DNA of 34,293 nucleotides, taken from positions 1-34,293 of the forward strand of contig DYQT01000010.1 in the NCBI GenBank assembly GCA_020719165.1, written 5' to 3'. Below the pieces are notes generated by a model. It ran no database searches. It was not told the origin of the DNA and saw nothing but the letters and a program-made list of their open reading frames with translations. This DNA is from Draconibacterium orientale. Lineage in GTDB: Bacteria > Bacteroidota > Bacteroidia > Bacteroidales > FEN-979. Shown piece after piece: positions 21,401-29,817 of this stretch (positions within the stretch are counted from its first letter, which is position 1; each line of letters starts with the position of its first letter). A program made the position numbers and the translations under genes.

Positions 21401-22730
21401 AAAATTTACCTACACACAGGGAAATGGGACCCTGTTGCCTGGTTTTAAACCAGAACCTGTTGCCTTGGGCAACAACTGGAATCTTAATGCGCCTGGTTTG
21501 GGCTTTGTATTTGGCAGCCAGAATGATATCCGGTATAAAGCTGCCGATAACGGATGGATCACCAATGACACCATGCTGAACACCCAAATGTTTACCAAGT
21601 TTACCGAGAACCTCAGTTTAGCCGTCAGTATTGAACCATTGAAAGATTTGCGTATTGAAGTAGTTGGCAGCCGGCAATACTCCAAATCTCATTCAGAGTA
21701 TTTTAAAGCAAATTCAGCCGGCGACTTTGCTCCCTATTCACCTTACAATCAGGGAAGTTTTACAACCTCCTACATCATTATAGCCACTTCATTTGCACAG
21801 GACGACGGAGCAGGAAAATCTCCTACTTTTGAAACAATGAAGCAGTACAGGTTGCAGATTGCACAACGGTATGCAGCCATGAACCCAAATTCACGTTCGA
21901 TCAACGATTCAACCGGGTTTCCCAATGGCTACGGGCCAACAGATCAGGAGGTGCTCACCTCGGCATTTCTGGCCGCATATGCAGGAAAAGATCCCGCAAA
22001 AATTAAGCTTACCGCTTTCCCAACCATTCCGCTTCCAAACTGGCGGCTAACATACGACGGACTTGCCAAACTCAAGATTTTTAAAACATGGCTCCGCACA
22101 TTCACAATTACCCATGCCTATTTGTCGACCTATAGCGTTGGTTCATTTAATTCCAATATTTATTTCAAAGAGGTAGATGGGATGCCCTCTGTTGTTGACG
22201 ATGCAGGCAATTTTATCCCGGAGGCTCAAACCACGATTGTCTCCATCACCGAGCAGTTTAACCCGTTGATCAAGTTTGACCTGGGCTTTATTAACAGTTT
22301 GCTTGCCAGCGCCGAAATGCGCCGATCGCGCAATATCTCCCTCAGCTTTGTAAACAACCAGCTTACCGAAATCACCAGCAACGAATTTATCGTTGGATTG
22401 GGCTACCGGTTAAAGGGGATCCGGTTCAATTTATCGGGGATGCTTGGCGGGGGAAAGAAAACCAAAACCAACAGCGACCTGAACCTGAAACTTGATTTTT
22501 CAATTCGGAAGAACAAAACAGTTTTGCGCAGGGTTGATCAGGATATCAATCAGATAAGCGTTGGTCAGCAGGTGATGACGCTGAATTTCTCGGCCGATTA
22601 CAATCTCAGTGCCCGGTTCAATGTGAGGTTCTATTTTGATAAGGTGATCAATACCCCGTATGTGTCAAATCAGTATCGTACCTCAAACACCAAAGGGGGT
22701 ATAGCATTACGGTTTACTCTGGGGAATTAG
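15477..22730 (+). CDS. sprA: SprA/Sov, type IX secretion outer-membrane translocon protein
   Basis: 2417 aa; SprA-characteristic sequence (PLRYPFVDET-like start, RIPGKVFETIFGNNTVDIRPQGSAEIDFG, YIDDFEGAQSTIDM, IWVDELRLSEF) and gene order ruvA-sprA-gcvH. Confidence 0.95.
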   Translation: MTLQDLVKRNNLYTLICLAVLVICRIPVFSGESAGNYMVSMPGTSPPDSLYRGDTTLRYPFVDETVMPGSGSENPIYLKNPSNIKTNVEYDPVTRQYYYNYKIGETVYRIPTTLSFDEFQNQDMQSMINQYWKERSEAATMDNATGIIPKIRIPGKVFETIFGNNTVDIRPQGSAEIDFGIVSNRRDDPMLSTRQRRQTNFDFNEKIQMNVVAKIGDKIEFKINYNTEATFDFENKLKLRYEGKEDDIIQLIEAGDVNLPLSTNLIRGTESLFGVKTKLRFGRVTVTALYSQQKSETKNIVVQGNAQTQRFRIRADEYEENKHFFIGQNFRDTYRDGLKKLPVITSNVNILKIEVWATNIGAAVTENRNIVAFMDLGEYNPYNTRLFTGNPARRFPSNNSNDLFQVLMPNAYDSGQVRSINTVSGYLKGAPFYMIAGEDFEKVESARKLLPSEYSFNPKLGFISLNTALNSDQILAVAYQYQVVGDTTVHQVGEFSDQGIASPKSLVVKLLKSTSLNTRVPTWKLMMKNVYALGAYQLQGNDFTMNILYSGNANGVPTAYITEGRIKGVPLLRVLNLDNVNQQFNPPGDGMFDFIDNAVTQGGTIQASNGRIFFTVLEPFGKDLRDSIYDPADPKGSLELANKYCFDSLYTMTKSNARQYPDKNKFVLDGFYKSAAGAEISLNALNVPAGSVRVTAGGIQLMENQDYTVDYTLGRVRIINEGILNSGTAINISLESNEMFNVQTKRLMGAHIDYKINKDFVIGATILNLNERPLTQKVNYGDEPMSNTMWGMNLTYRTQSRLITRFVDALPLITTKAPSSIAVDVEFAQFIPGHSKAIGRSGTTYIDDFEGAQSTIDMKSMSNWYLASTPQGQTTPNMFPEAAPGPPTLSYGFNRSKLGWYIIDPLFYDKNTNLLPPNVSNQELANHYVRQVWETEIFPNKQPLNGVPVNLSVLNLAYYPSERGSYNFDVSPTSVSKGLNADGTLANPETRWGGVMRKIESTDFDATNIQYIEFWMMDPFIYDTLNSGQLYFNLGDISEDILRDGRKSFENGLPTTALVTEVDTTIWGRVPQLQALVDAFDNTPATRPFQDVGYDGLTDVDEISFFDTSYVAKVRNTFGANSQAYINASSDPSSDDFHYFRGTDYDENPNFSSVLNRYKKYNGPEGNSPTTEQSVETYPTIATTLPNMEDINKDNTLSEAERYYQYVVQLRRDQMKTGSNYITNIYHATDIPLADGTRGNVNWYQFKIPIRTPDQIIGTINDFTSIRFMRVFFKNFQRPVVCRFATLELSRGEWRKYNYSLLSPGEYIPNAEQNQTQFDIAAVSLEENGSKQPIPYVMPPGIERETNWGSTNMQKLNEQSMSFKVCNLVDGDARAAYKNAEFDFRQFKRLQMYVHAEQSVRNQNLKPGDLTIIMRIGSDFTENYYEYEIPLNFTAWGTQANNPDAIWPESNAFDIDLERLVRVKYNRLVAMRDKGIELTSSTPYSEFDGKNKITVVGSPTISDVRAIMVGVRNPKKSTQTSDDDGQSKCAEIWVDELRLSEFNKNGGFAATARVAVELADLGRIQLTGTYSSSGFGTLEQKQTQRPMEAVTTFGFDTDLELGKFFPAKTGIRIPMHFDYAMMLTSPKYDPLNPDLYLSDVIDAFDSKQQKDSIKQITQGYTQTKNFNLMNVRKDRTGTKKPKIYDIENFNASYAYSEIFHRDVDVAYDLKKKYTGGFGYNYSTQPKNVVPFQRVKALNKSKAFALIKDFNFYYLPKAFSFRTDMNREFNQRQFRNKSRAIVPMETFYIKRWDWSRTFDLKYDFAKSLRLTLVANTQAFVNEPPGQIDRSNRDQIWSEILSFGTKNNYNQALNVSWDVPIGKIPMLDFITLQAGYLTTYRWMGAPISIQEQYGNTIENANVQTLNGGFNLVTLYNKIPYLKRINQASTNQRGNKPEPPKNKNLDKQDSLKLLPNRPKIGKILLEGTVRFLMAVRTAKFTYTQGNGTLLPGFKPEPVALGNNWNLNAPGLGFVFGSQNDIRYKAADNGWITNDTMLNTQMFTKFTENLSLAVSIEPLKDLRIEVVGSRQYSKSHSEYFKANSAGDFAPYSPYNQGSFTTSYIIIATSFAQDDGAGKSPTFETMKQYRLQIAQRYAAMNPNSRSINDSTGFPNGYGPTDQEVLTSAFLAAYAGKDPAKIKLTAFPTIPLPNWRLTYDGLAKLKIFKTWLRTFTITHAYLSTYSVGSFNSNIYFKEVDGMPSVVDDAGNFIPEAQTTIVSITEQFNPLIKFDLGFINSLLASAEMRRSRNISLSFVNNQLTEITSNEFIVGLGYRLKGIRFNLSGMLGGGKKTKTNSDLNLKLDFSIRKNKTVLRRVDQDINQISVGQQVMTLNFSADYNLSARFNVRFYFDKVINTPYVSNQYRTSNTKGGIALRFTLGN

Positions 22731-22733
22731 ATG

Positions 22734-22763
22734 TTGCAGGTGTTTGAAAAAAATGTAATTTTG
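22734..22763 (+). promoter_or_regulatory. Putative promoter TTG-N19-TAATTTTG upstream of gcvH
   Basis: TTG 22734-22736 and TAATTTTG 22756-22763, about 25 nt before the gcvH ATG. Confidence 0.5.
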
Positions 22764-22787
22764 AGCAAATCTATAAACATAATTATT

Positions 22788-23168
22788 ATGAACGTTCCAG
22801 CAAATCTCAAGTACACAAAAGACCACGAATGGCTTAAAGTTGATGGCGATTTCGCCTATATTGGCATCACCGACCATGCGCAGCATGAATTGGGAGATAT
22901 CGTTTTTATTGAAGTGGAAACTGTAGGGGAGACACTTGCCAAACACGAATCATTCGGTACCATCGAGGCTGTAAAGACCGTTTCAGACATGTTTATGCCT
23001 GTAACCGGTGAAGTACTGGAGTTCAATGAGGTGCTTACCACAAATCCTGAGATTATTAACCAGGACCCGTATGAAAAAGGTTGGGTGATTAAAATTGCAT
23101 TATCCGATGCAGCCGAGATTGGCGAACTGCTTGATGCGGCTCAATACAGTGCCCTGATTAGTGGCTGA
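22788..23168 (+). CDS. gcvH: Glycine cleavage system H protein
   Basis: [83 protein letters not shown]; lipoyl-lysine motif [14 protein letters not shown]. Start moved from 22731 to 22788. Confidence 0.97.
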   Translation: MNVPANLKYTKDHEWLKVDGDFAYIGITDHAQHELGDIVFIEVETVGETLAKHESFGTIEAVKTVSDMFMPVTGEVLEFNEVLTTNPEIINQDPYEKGWVIKIALSDAAEIGELLDAAQYSALISG

Positions 23169-23199
23169 CCTGGTTTCCCCCTTTATTATCTCACACTGA

Positions 23200-23607
23200 T
23201 TGATGCGATTTATTAAATACAACCGCCTGGGAATTCTGTGGGGCTGTATGATTATTATTATGACACTTCTCCCCGGGAGGGTATTTCCCCAAATACCCGC
23301 TTTTATCGACCTCTTCAAGCCGGATAAATTAATCCATCTTTTTGTATTCGGGATGTTTGCTTTTTTGCAACTCAGGGGTTTTACAATCCAGGATGTTTTT
23401 TTACAGGTGCGGAAAAATGCCATAATGCTGACCCTGCTCACCGGATTTCTATTGGGTGGGGTGACTGAGATTGTTCAGCATTACTTTATTCCGATGCGTA
23501 CCGGATCGATGGTCGATTTCATAGCCAATGCATTGGGGTGCCTGGCAGGCTTAGCATTTTTTCATTTCTGGCGAATCTGGTTTTATCATCAAAACCCGGG
23601 TGTGTAG
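23200..23607 (+). CDS. VanZ-family membrane protein
   Basis: IMTLLPGRVFPQIPAFIDLFKPDKLIHLFVFGMFAFLQLRGF...GGVTEIVQHYFIPMRTGSMVDFIANALGCLAGL; VanZ-like DK.HF and E..Q signature. Confidence 0.85.
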   Translation: MMRFIKYNRLGILWGCMIIIMTLLPGRVFPQIPAFIDLFKPDKLIHLFVFGMFAFLQLRGFTIQDVFLQVRKNAIMLTLLTGFLLGGVTEIVQHYFIPMRTGSMVDFIANALGCLAGLAFFHFWRIWFYHQNPGV

Positions 23608-23613
23608 AAATAT

Positions 23614-25443
23614 TTACCCTTCAGCCGTTTCTTTGTGAAAGTGGTTGTATACCATGCCTCCTTTCGCTTTCCCGATCACCTCCTGGATCTCCTCCAATGA
23701 CGCTAATTTAATATTTTTAACCGATTTGAATTTCCACAATAATTTCTGGTTGATATTGGTTCCAATTCCGGCAATTTCCATCAGTTGCGGCGCCATGGTG
23801 GCTTTTTCGCGACGGCGGCGGTGGTGTGTGATTCCGAATCGGTGTGCCTCATCGCGCATTTGCTGGATGATTCGGAGCGTTTCCGATTTTTTGTCGAGGT
23901 ACATCGGCAGCGAGTCATTCGGATAGTAGATCTCCTCCAATTTCTTCGCGATACCGATCACGGTCATCTTCCCCGACAAACCAAGGGTATGGAGGCTTTT
24001 CAGCGCAGCGCTCAACTGTCCCTTGCCGCCATCTACAATAATCAGTTGCGGCAGAGGCTTCTCTTCATCCATCAAACGTTTGTACCGGCGCATAATAATC
24101 TCCTCCATCGAGGCAAAATCGTTGGGCCCTTCAACCGTTTTAATGTTGAAATGACGATATTCGCTTTTATCGGGTTTCGCATTTTTAAAGCATACCATGG
24201 CTGCCACAGCACTATCGCCCTGGATGTTAGAATTGTCGAAGCATTCGATGTGGGAAGGTGGTTCAGTCATGCGCAGATCTTTCATCATGGTATCAAGGAT
24301 GCGGCGCGTTTTATGCTCCGGGTCAACCAGCTCCTTCTGCTTCTCTTTTTCAAGCTGGTAATATTTAACGTTTCGCTCCGAAAGATCGAGTAATTTCTTT
24401 TTATCGCCGATCTTCGGCACGGTGAAATTCAGTCCCGGAATCTCATAATCCATGATGAACGGTACGATGATCTCCGGAGAGACACTTTCAAACCGTTGTC
24501 TGATTTCGGTTATGGCAATGGATAGCAGCTCTTCGGGGCTTTCATCCAGTTTTTTTATCATCTCGATGGTATGCACCTGGATGATAGCGCCGTTCATCAC
24601 CTTCATGAAATTGACATAGGCATGCAAGCCCGCGCTGACAATTGAAAAAACATCTACATCGTGAATGGTCGGACTGACAACTGTCGACTTACTCTGGTAT
24701 TTGTCGAGTAAGGCCAGTTTTTCTTTCACATAATGGGCCTTTTCAAACTCCTGGGTTGCGGCGTAACTCATCATAAGCTCTCTGAGTTGCTTTGCAACGG
24801 TGGTGATGTTGCCCTTGATGATCTCTTTGATGGCGGCAATCGACCTGTCGTAATCTTCAACCGGCTGATGTTCTTCGCATGGTCCCTTGCAATTTCCGAT
24901 ATGAAATTCGAGGCAGACTTTAAACTTTTTGGCCCGGATGTTTTTATCGGTGAGTGCTAGGGAACAGTTGCGCAGCGGGTAAAGCTGGCGGCTAAGCTCG
25001 AGCAGGGTATGCATGAGCCTCACATTAGCGTAGGGACCGAAATAGGTTGATCCGTCGCGGACGACATACCGTGTAGGAAAAATACGCGGGAAGGGCTCGT
25101 TTTTGATGCAAATCCAGGGAAAGGTCTTATCATCTTTGAGGGCGACATTGTAATGCGGCTGGTATTTTTTGATGAGATTATTTTCGAGAAGCAGCGCATC
25201 CTGTTCAGTTTCCACAACAATGTATTTGATGTCGGCTATTTTGCGAACCAGCATCTGCACCTTGCCGCTGATGGAGTTGATTTTTGCAAAATAGGAACTA
25301 ACACGTTTCTTCAGATCTTTGGCCTTGCCAACATAAATGATTTTATTTTTTTCGTCGAAATACTGATAAACCCCCGGTTTATGCGGCAGGTTTTTCACAA
25401 TCGGTTCAAGCTGAGAAAAATATTTGTTCAGTGCGTTGGTCAT
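23614..25443 (-). CDS. uvrC: Excinuclease ABC subunit C
   Basis: MTNALNKYFSQLEPIVKNLPHKPGVYQYFDEKNKIIYVGKAKDLKKRVSSYF (GIY-YIG domain), CxxxHxGxCxGPC-like region and C-terminal HhH. ORF can extend to 25458. Confidence 0.97.
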   Translation of the reverse strand: MTNALNKYFSQLEPIVKNLPHKPGVYQYFDEKNKIIYVGKAKDLKKRVSSYFAKINSISGKVQMLVRKIADIKYIVVETEQDALLLENNLIKKYQPHYNVALKDDKTFPWICIKNEPFPRIFPTRYVVRDGSTYFGPYANVRLMHTLLELSRQLYPLRNCSLALTDKNIRAKKFKVCLEFHIGNCKGPCEEHQPVEDYDRSIAAIKEIIKGNITTVAKQLRELMMSYAATQEFEKAHYVKEKLALLDKYQSKSTVVSPTIHDVDVFSIVSAGLHAYVNFMKVMNGAIIQVHTIEMIKKLDESPEELLSIAITEIRQRFESVSPEIIVPFIMDYEIPGLNFTVPKIGDKKKLLDLSERNVKYYQLEKEKQKELVDPEHKTRRILDTMMKDLRMTEPPSHIECFDNSNIQGDSAVAAMVCFKNAKPDKSEYRHFNIKTVEGPNDFASMEEIIMRRYKRLMDEEKPLPQLIIVDGGKGQLSAALKSLHTLGLSGKMTVIGIAKKLEEIYYPNDSLPMYLDKKSETLRIIQQMRDEAHRFGITHHRRRREKATMAPQLMEIAGIGTNINQKLLWKFKSVKNIKLASLEEIQEVIGKAKGGMVYNHFHKETAEG

Positions 25444-25455
25444 TTTAGAAACCCA

Positions 25456-25499
25456 CACCCTTTCCCCTTCCTACTGGCAGGGAGGGGCATGGCAGGGTG
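25456..25499. repeat. GC-rich imperfect inverted repeat immediately upstream of uvrC
   Basis: CACCCT(25456-25461)/AGGGTG(25494-25499) outer arms and CCCCTTCCT(25464-25472)/AGGGAGGGG(25479-25487) inner arms with one mismatch. Confidence 0.7.
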
Positions 25500-25521
25500 C
25501 ACAAAGATAATTCAATACGGA

Positions 25522-27933
25522 TTACATCCCGTTGTCAAATTCGAACTTCGCCTCTTTCTGCTTCTTGCCGGTTGTGCCGAAGTTGAACACCAACCCGCCA
25601 TAGATAACCCGTGCATCGCGGCGCCTGATCGACTCCTGCACCAGAATGGGTGTGTTTACACTGCTCTTCCATGCCTGTGAGTTGAAGAGGTCGGAAACAG
25701 TGGCGATCAGCGACAGTTTTTTCTTAAAGAAATCCTGCCTGAACCCAAGGTTTACGACCCACGATGGCTTGCGGAATCCCTGCGGGGTGAGTACTTCCGA
25801 CCGGTATTGGCCATTTATCTGAAACAGGGTGGTTTTGGTAATGCTGATGGCTGCATTCAGTTTGGCATTCCACGAAAAGGTAGATTTGGCGTTGCTGTAG
25901 CCGATGTTTGAAGCATCAATCTGGCTGTAAAAACCCGAAGCGCTGAAATTCAGGTTGATGATCTTTGCAATCTGGGCTGTTCCACTCAGGTCGAGGCCGG
26001 CCGACTGATCCTTTGCCAGGTTTTCGAATGTGGTAACGAGCACCGAGTCGTTCAGATTGGTGGTTACCATGGTGAATCCATTGACCTTGATGCGGTAGAA
26101 GAGGGTAGGAACAAGATTTGCATTTTTGAACTTTACAGCATATCCAAGTTCCATGGAATGAATTTCTTCCGGTTTCAGGTTTGGGTTCCCCACGAAAATG
26201 TTGCGGGGATCGCGGTATTCGGGAACAGGGTTCATGTCTTCTCCATCGGGGCGGTTTACCCGCTTGCTGTAGTTGATTTGCCACTCATTTTTTCCCGATG
26301 CAACACTTAAATGCAGGGTAGGGTAGAGGGCAAAATAATTGGTGTTGGTGGTGGTGTCGAGGGTTTTAAAATCGAGGTATACCAAGGCTTCTTCGGCACG
26401 CAGACCGGCCATCACGCTGAATTTTTTCCAGGTATAACTCAATGTTGTGAACAGGGCATGCACGGTTTGATTGGCATGAAACAAATTGTTTTCTCCCTGG
26501 TATTCAATCCATTGGCCGGTGATGGGGTCAAGGTGGGAAACTTCCTGGTTCTGGTCTGTTAGCTGAATGTTGCCCTCGTATCCCAGCTCCATACTGGCAT
26601 TTTCCCACAACGGCCGGCTGTAATCGACCGTGATGTTGATCTCCTGCTCCTGGTTGGTTGCAAGGGTCTGGTCCGATGTGTCGGGCAACTCCGGGACGGA
26701 ATAACGGTTGGTATAGTAATCATTTTCAGACTCTTTATCGCCCTGGTATTCAAAACCGGCCCGCAACTGGTGCTCGCTTTCCTTGTCGAAAACGTGTTCG
26801 TAAAATGCAGTGAGCCCAATGCTGCTCTGGGTCTCCTTACCATCATGATAACGGGTAAATGCCTCTGTTGGTTGCAACAAATGATCCTGGTAAAGATTGG
26901 CTGCCGTATCGGTTCGGTTTACCTGACGGTAGTTGTATATTCCGGTAATGCCCATGGCATCTTTTTTACTCATATTCCAGTCAAATCCAAGCTGTGCCAG
27001 ATGGGAAACCGGGCGGGCATAGGCTATAGTATTCTGTGAAAACCAGGTCGATTGATTTGTAGTGGTGTCAATGGTTTGGGAACTGAGTTCACGGGTCATC
27101 AGCCGGTAATCATGCCGGAAGCCATAACTACCAAAAAGGTTGAAATTACCGGTATTCAGGTTGAGTTGCAGGTTGGTGTTGTAACGGTCGTTGTTCCCGA
27201 TATTTGCCCCGAGGATACCGTTGAATCCTGCCTTTCGTTCTTTTTTCAGGATGATGTTGATGATCCCGCCGGTACCGTCAGGTTTATATTTCGCCGATGG
27301 GTTGGTTATCACTTCTATCTTTTCGATCAGCGAAGCCGGCATCTGTTCAAGATTTGCCGCGCCACTCATCACCGAGGGCCGGCCATTGATGAGGATGGTA
27401 ACACTGCCCGATCCCCGGAGGCTCACATTCCCGTCCATATCTACAGACACAGATGGAATGGTTTGCAACATGTCGGTCACGGTGCCGGTTTGGGCCTGGA
27501 TATCCTTCTGAACATTGAACACCTTCCGGTCGATTTTGTTGATCATCATTGATTTTTCGGCTGTGATGGTCACTTCCTTCATGGAGATGGCCGAGGAACC
27601 AAGGCTCAGGGTTCCAAGGTCGACTATTGAATGTTTTTTACTGACAGTAAGGTAACCGGAGCGTTGCTTTTCATAGCCCACAAAAGTATATTCCAATATG
27701 TAGGAACCAAAGGGAACATTGGTGATCCGAAAAAAACCGTTGCTGTCGGACACCATGCCGTTGACCATTTTGCCCGTCAGGGAGTCCAGCAATACCATGT
27801 TGGCGTACTCAACGGGTTTCTGATTTTGCGCGTCTGTTACCCGGCCTGAAACAATGCCGGGGTTTTTGTTTTGGGAGAAAAGGTTAAAGGGTTGGGTGCA
27901 AAGAAGAAGAAAAAGAAAAACAAAACGACTCAT
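25522..27933 (-). CDS. TonB-dependent-receptor-like outer membrane beta-barrel protein with CarboxypepD_reg-like N-terminus
   Basis: 803 aa; NPGIVSGRVTDAQNQKPVEYANMVLLDSLTGKMVNGMVSDSNGFF..., plug-like TVTDMLQTIPSVSVDMDGNVSLRGSGSVTILINGRPSVMSG, terminal beta-barrel with C-terminal F-rich strand. Confidence 0.9.
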   Translation of the reverse strand: MSRFVFLFLLLCTQPFNLFSQNKNPGIVSGRVTDAQNQKPVEYANMVLLDSLTGKMVNGMVSDSNGFFRITNVPFGSYILEYTFVGYEKQRSGYLTVSKKHSIVDLGTLSLGSSAISMKEVTITAEKSMMINKIDRKVFNVQKDIQAQTGTVTDMLQTIPSVSVDMDGNVSLRGSGSVTILINGRPSVMSGAANLEQMPASLIEKIEVITNPSAKYKPDGTGGIINIILKKERKAGFNGILGANIGNNDRYNTNLQLNLNTGNFNLFGSYGFRHDYRLMTRELSSQTIDTTTNQSTWFSQNTIAYARPVSHLAQLGFDWNMSKKDAMGITGIYNYRQVNRTDTAANLYQDHLLQPTEAFTRYHDGKETQSSIGLTAFYEHVFDKESEHQLRAGFEYQGDKESENDYYTNRYSVPELPDTSDQTLATNQEQEINITVDYSRPLWENASMELGYEGNIQLTDQNQEVSHLDPITGQWIEYQGENNLFHANQTVHALFTTLSYTWKKFSVMAGLRAEEALVYLDFKTLDTTTNTNYFALYPTLHLSVASGKNEWQINYSKRVNRPDGEDMNPVPEYRDPRNIFVGNPNLKPEEIHSMELGYAVKFKNANLVPTLFYRIKVNGFTMVTTNLNDSVLVTTFENLAKDQSAGLDLSGTAQIAKIINLNFSASGFYSQIDASNIGYSNAKSTFSWNAKLNAAISITKTTLFQINGQYRSEVLTPQGFRKPSWVVNLGFRQDFFKKKLSLIATVSDLFNSQAWKSSVNTPILVQESIRRRDARVIYGGLVFNFGTTGKKQKEAKFEFDNGM

Positions 27934-27962
27934 ATGGGAATACTGGTAGAAAATTTAAAATG

Positions 27963-27994
27963 CAAAGTTACCGATTTAAGCCGGGGCATGGCAA
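27963..27994 (-). promoter_or_regulatory. Putative promoter TTG-N21-TAACTTTG for the TonB-dependent-receptor-like gene
   Basis: Plus-strand CAAAGTTA 27963-27970 and CAA 27992-27994. Confidence 0.4.
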
Positions 27995-28057
27995 CTATTA
28001 GACAGGATGACAGAATTTGCCTTTAGAAGTTAAATATCTGGATAAGTATGAGGAGGA

Positions 28058-29671
28058 TTACATGCAACATTTCTTATATTTCTTCCCACTTCCGCAGGGG
28101 CAGGGGGCATTGCGCCCTGGTGTTTTTTCTGCGATAACCGGTATCTGAGGTTCATAAAATGAAGATCGGGATGTTTTTTCATGGTTATCTCCATATAGCG
28201 GATAGTCCGGAATATCAGGTTCATCATCACCATCAATTTCGCTCTTGAAATATTCGTATTGCTCATAAACAGTCAGCATTGGGATGATATCATCATCTTC
28301 GATTGCACCCGATAAATCAGCTTTAACATCGTCAAACGGGCCGCAAAAGTCAATGGATACAAGATCATTTGCAAACAGAGTTCTGATAATCTCCTGCAAT
28401 TCAATGGCTTTTATCCAGGTACAGGAAATGACCATGGATCCAATCAAATTTGTGTCGATGAGCCGTTCATCTTCACGATGATCGATGAAATATTGAAAAA
28501 CTTCCTCAAACCACCGTAAAACCTCACCACGTCGTTCAGGTTGATGCATTGCAATACCTGAAACTGCATCAGATACAACATCACGGGCATATAGTGTAAG
28601 ATTGGGTTCAAACATCAATCTTTTCAGTTTGTCAAGCTGTTGATGACCCAGTTGATATATTGCCGGAATCAAACAATCTTCAAAACAATCTTCAAACCAG
28701 TCAAAGTAAAAAGTTTCATCTTCTTCAAGTAAGCCCAGAATTACCGGAAGACTCGCCTCGGCCTTGCATTCCGTCAGGAATAACACTGCATGGGACAGAA
28801 ACCTGGCACTCACCGGATTAGGAAATTCCTGATCATGCTCATTGTAGAAAAGATACTGATACCTTTGCCGTGCATCCATGATCATCCTTTCCAGATCGCG
28901 AATAAATATATCGCGTGGCAGGGTTAACAGGCTTGAAATTTCCTCAGGGGTAATTGTAAAGTCCCTGTCATATAGAATTTCAATTTCTGGCAGCTCAAAA
29001 ATTGGCACAGTTGTCAACTGCGGCAGACTTCGATCAGCGTATTCCACGGTCCTTCGCTTTGGGCGCCATTCTTCGAACAGTATGACATTTCGCTGTCGCC
29101 GCGCGGCTTCTATCGACTTTTCGGCCATTTCCATGAGAACATATTCCGGATTGCGTGCTTTCAATTTTTCCAGTCTTTTGGCAGCCGGGGCGATTTTCTC
29201 AACAGCAGCATAATAGAGTATCCCCATCATCAGGTAGTCATCCACCTCTGAAGTGAGGAATTCCGTTCGATCCGGAAAAAGTTCTTCAAGCTCAACGAAC
29301 CCGTTGAAAAGCTGGTATGCCTTTTCTATCTCATCCGATAACACGTAATGTAATCCCAAATAAAGCTTGCATGCCAGATAGCCAGGGTGTTCCCTGACAG
29401 CCCGCAGGGCTATTTCAAAAGATTTGCTACGTCGGCCCTGACGATCGTAAATCAGTAAAAGTAATGTTTTATACTCGGGAATATCCGGGTTTTTCGCGAC
29501 AAGTATCTCCAGTTCCGTCGCACTGATTTTTTTTCGTAAAATCCTGATTTCTGTTTCTAACAAAAGTTTCTGGAGTTCTATCGGATATTTGTCAAAATTG
29601 GCGGATTCAAATGAAAAATATTCTCCGGCTATCCTTACGACTGAATCCGCAATAACGTTATCTTTTTTCAT
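28058..29671 (-). CDS. DUF1186 / SEC-C metal-binding motif protein
   Basis: 537 aa; C-terminus GRNAPCPCGSGKKYKKCCM is a SEC-C motif; central ARFLSHAVLFLTECKAEASLPVILGLLEEDETFYFDWFEDCFEDCLIPAIYQLG... is DUF1186/HEAT-like. Confidence 0.8.
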   Translation of the reverse strand: MKKDNVIADSVVRIAGEYFSFESANFDKYPIELQKLLLETEIRILRKKISATELEILVAKNPDIPEYKTLLLLIYDRQGRRSKSFEIALRAVREHPGYLACKLYLGLHYVLSDEIEKAYQLFNGFVELEELFPDRTEFLTSEVDDYLMMGILYYAAVEKIAPAAKRLEKLKARNPEYVLMEMAEKSIEAARRQRNVILFEEWRPKRRTVEYADRSLPQLTTVPIFELPEIEILYDRDFTITPEEISSLLTLPRDIFIRDLERMIMDARQRYQYLFYNEHDQEFPNPVSARFLSHAVLFLTECKAEASLPVILGLLEEDETFYFDWFEDCFEDCLIPAIYQLGHQQLDKLKRLMFEPNLTLYARDVVSDAVSGIAMHQPERRGEVLRWFEEVFQYFIDHREDERLIDTNLIGSMVISCTWIKAIELQEIIRTLFANDLVSIDFCGPFDDVKADLSGAIEDDDIIPMLTVYEQYEYFKSEIDGDDEPDIPDYPLYGDNHEKTSRSSFYEPQIPVIAEKTPGRNAPCPCGSGKKYKKCCM

Positions 29672-29817
29672 GGGTTCAAAGATATTACTTTTGATTTGTT
29701 GATCTTATAACAGGAAAATCATCAAAATATCTGGCACAGGATAGTTTGTTATTACTTTTTTTCGCTCATCGGTTTTTTGATACAAGTTTGTTCATGCCAT
29801 TGAACCATGGGAAAAAA

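Noticed and set aside
23785-24393. 202-aa plus-strand ORF
   Set aside because: Antisense to uvrC; no recognisable family.
29677-29684. TATCTTTG on the - strand as promoter of the DUF1186/SEC-C gene
   Set aside because: Only 5-6 nt from the ATG and no TTTG/TTG at the expected upstream spacing; would require a leaderless mRNA, so not called.
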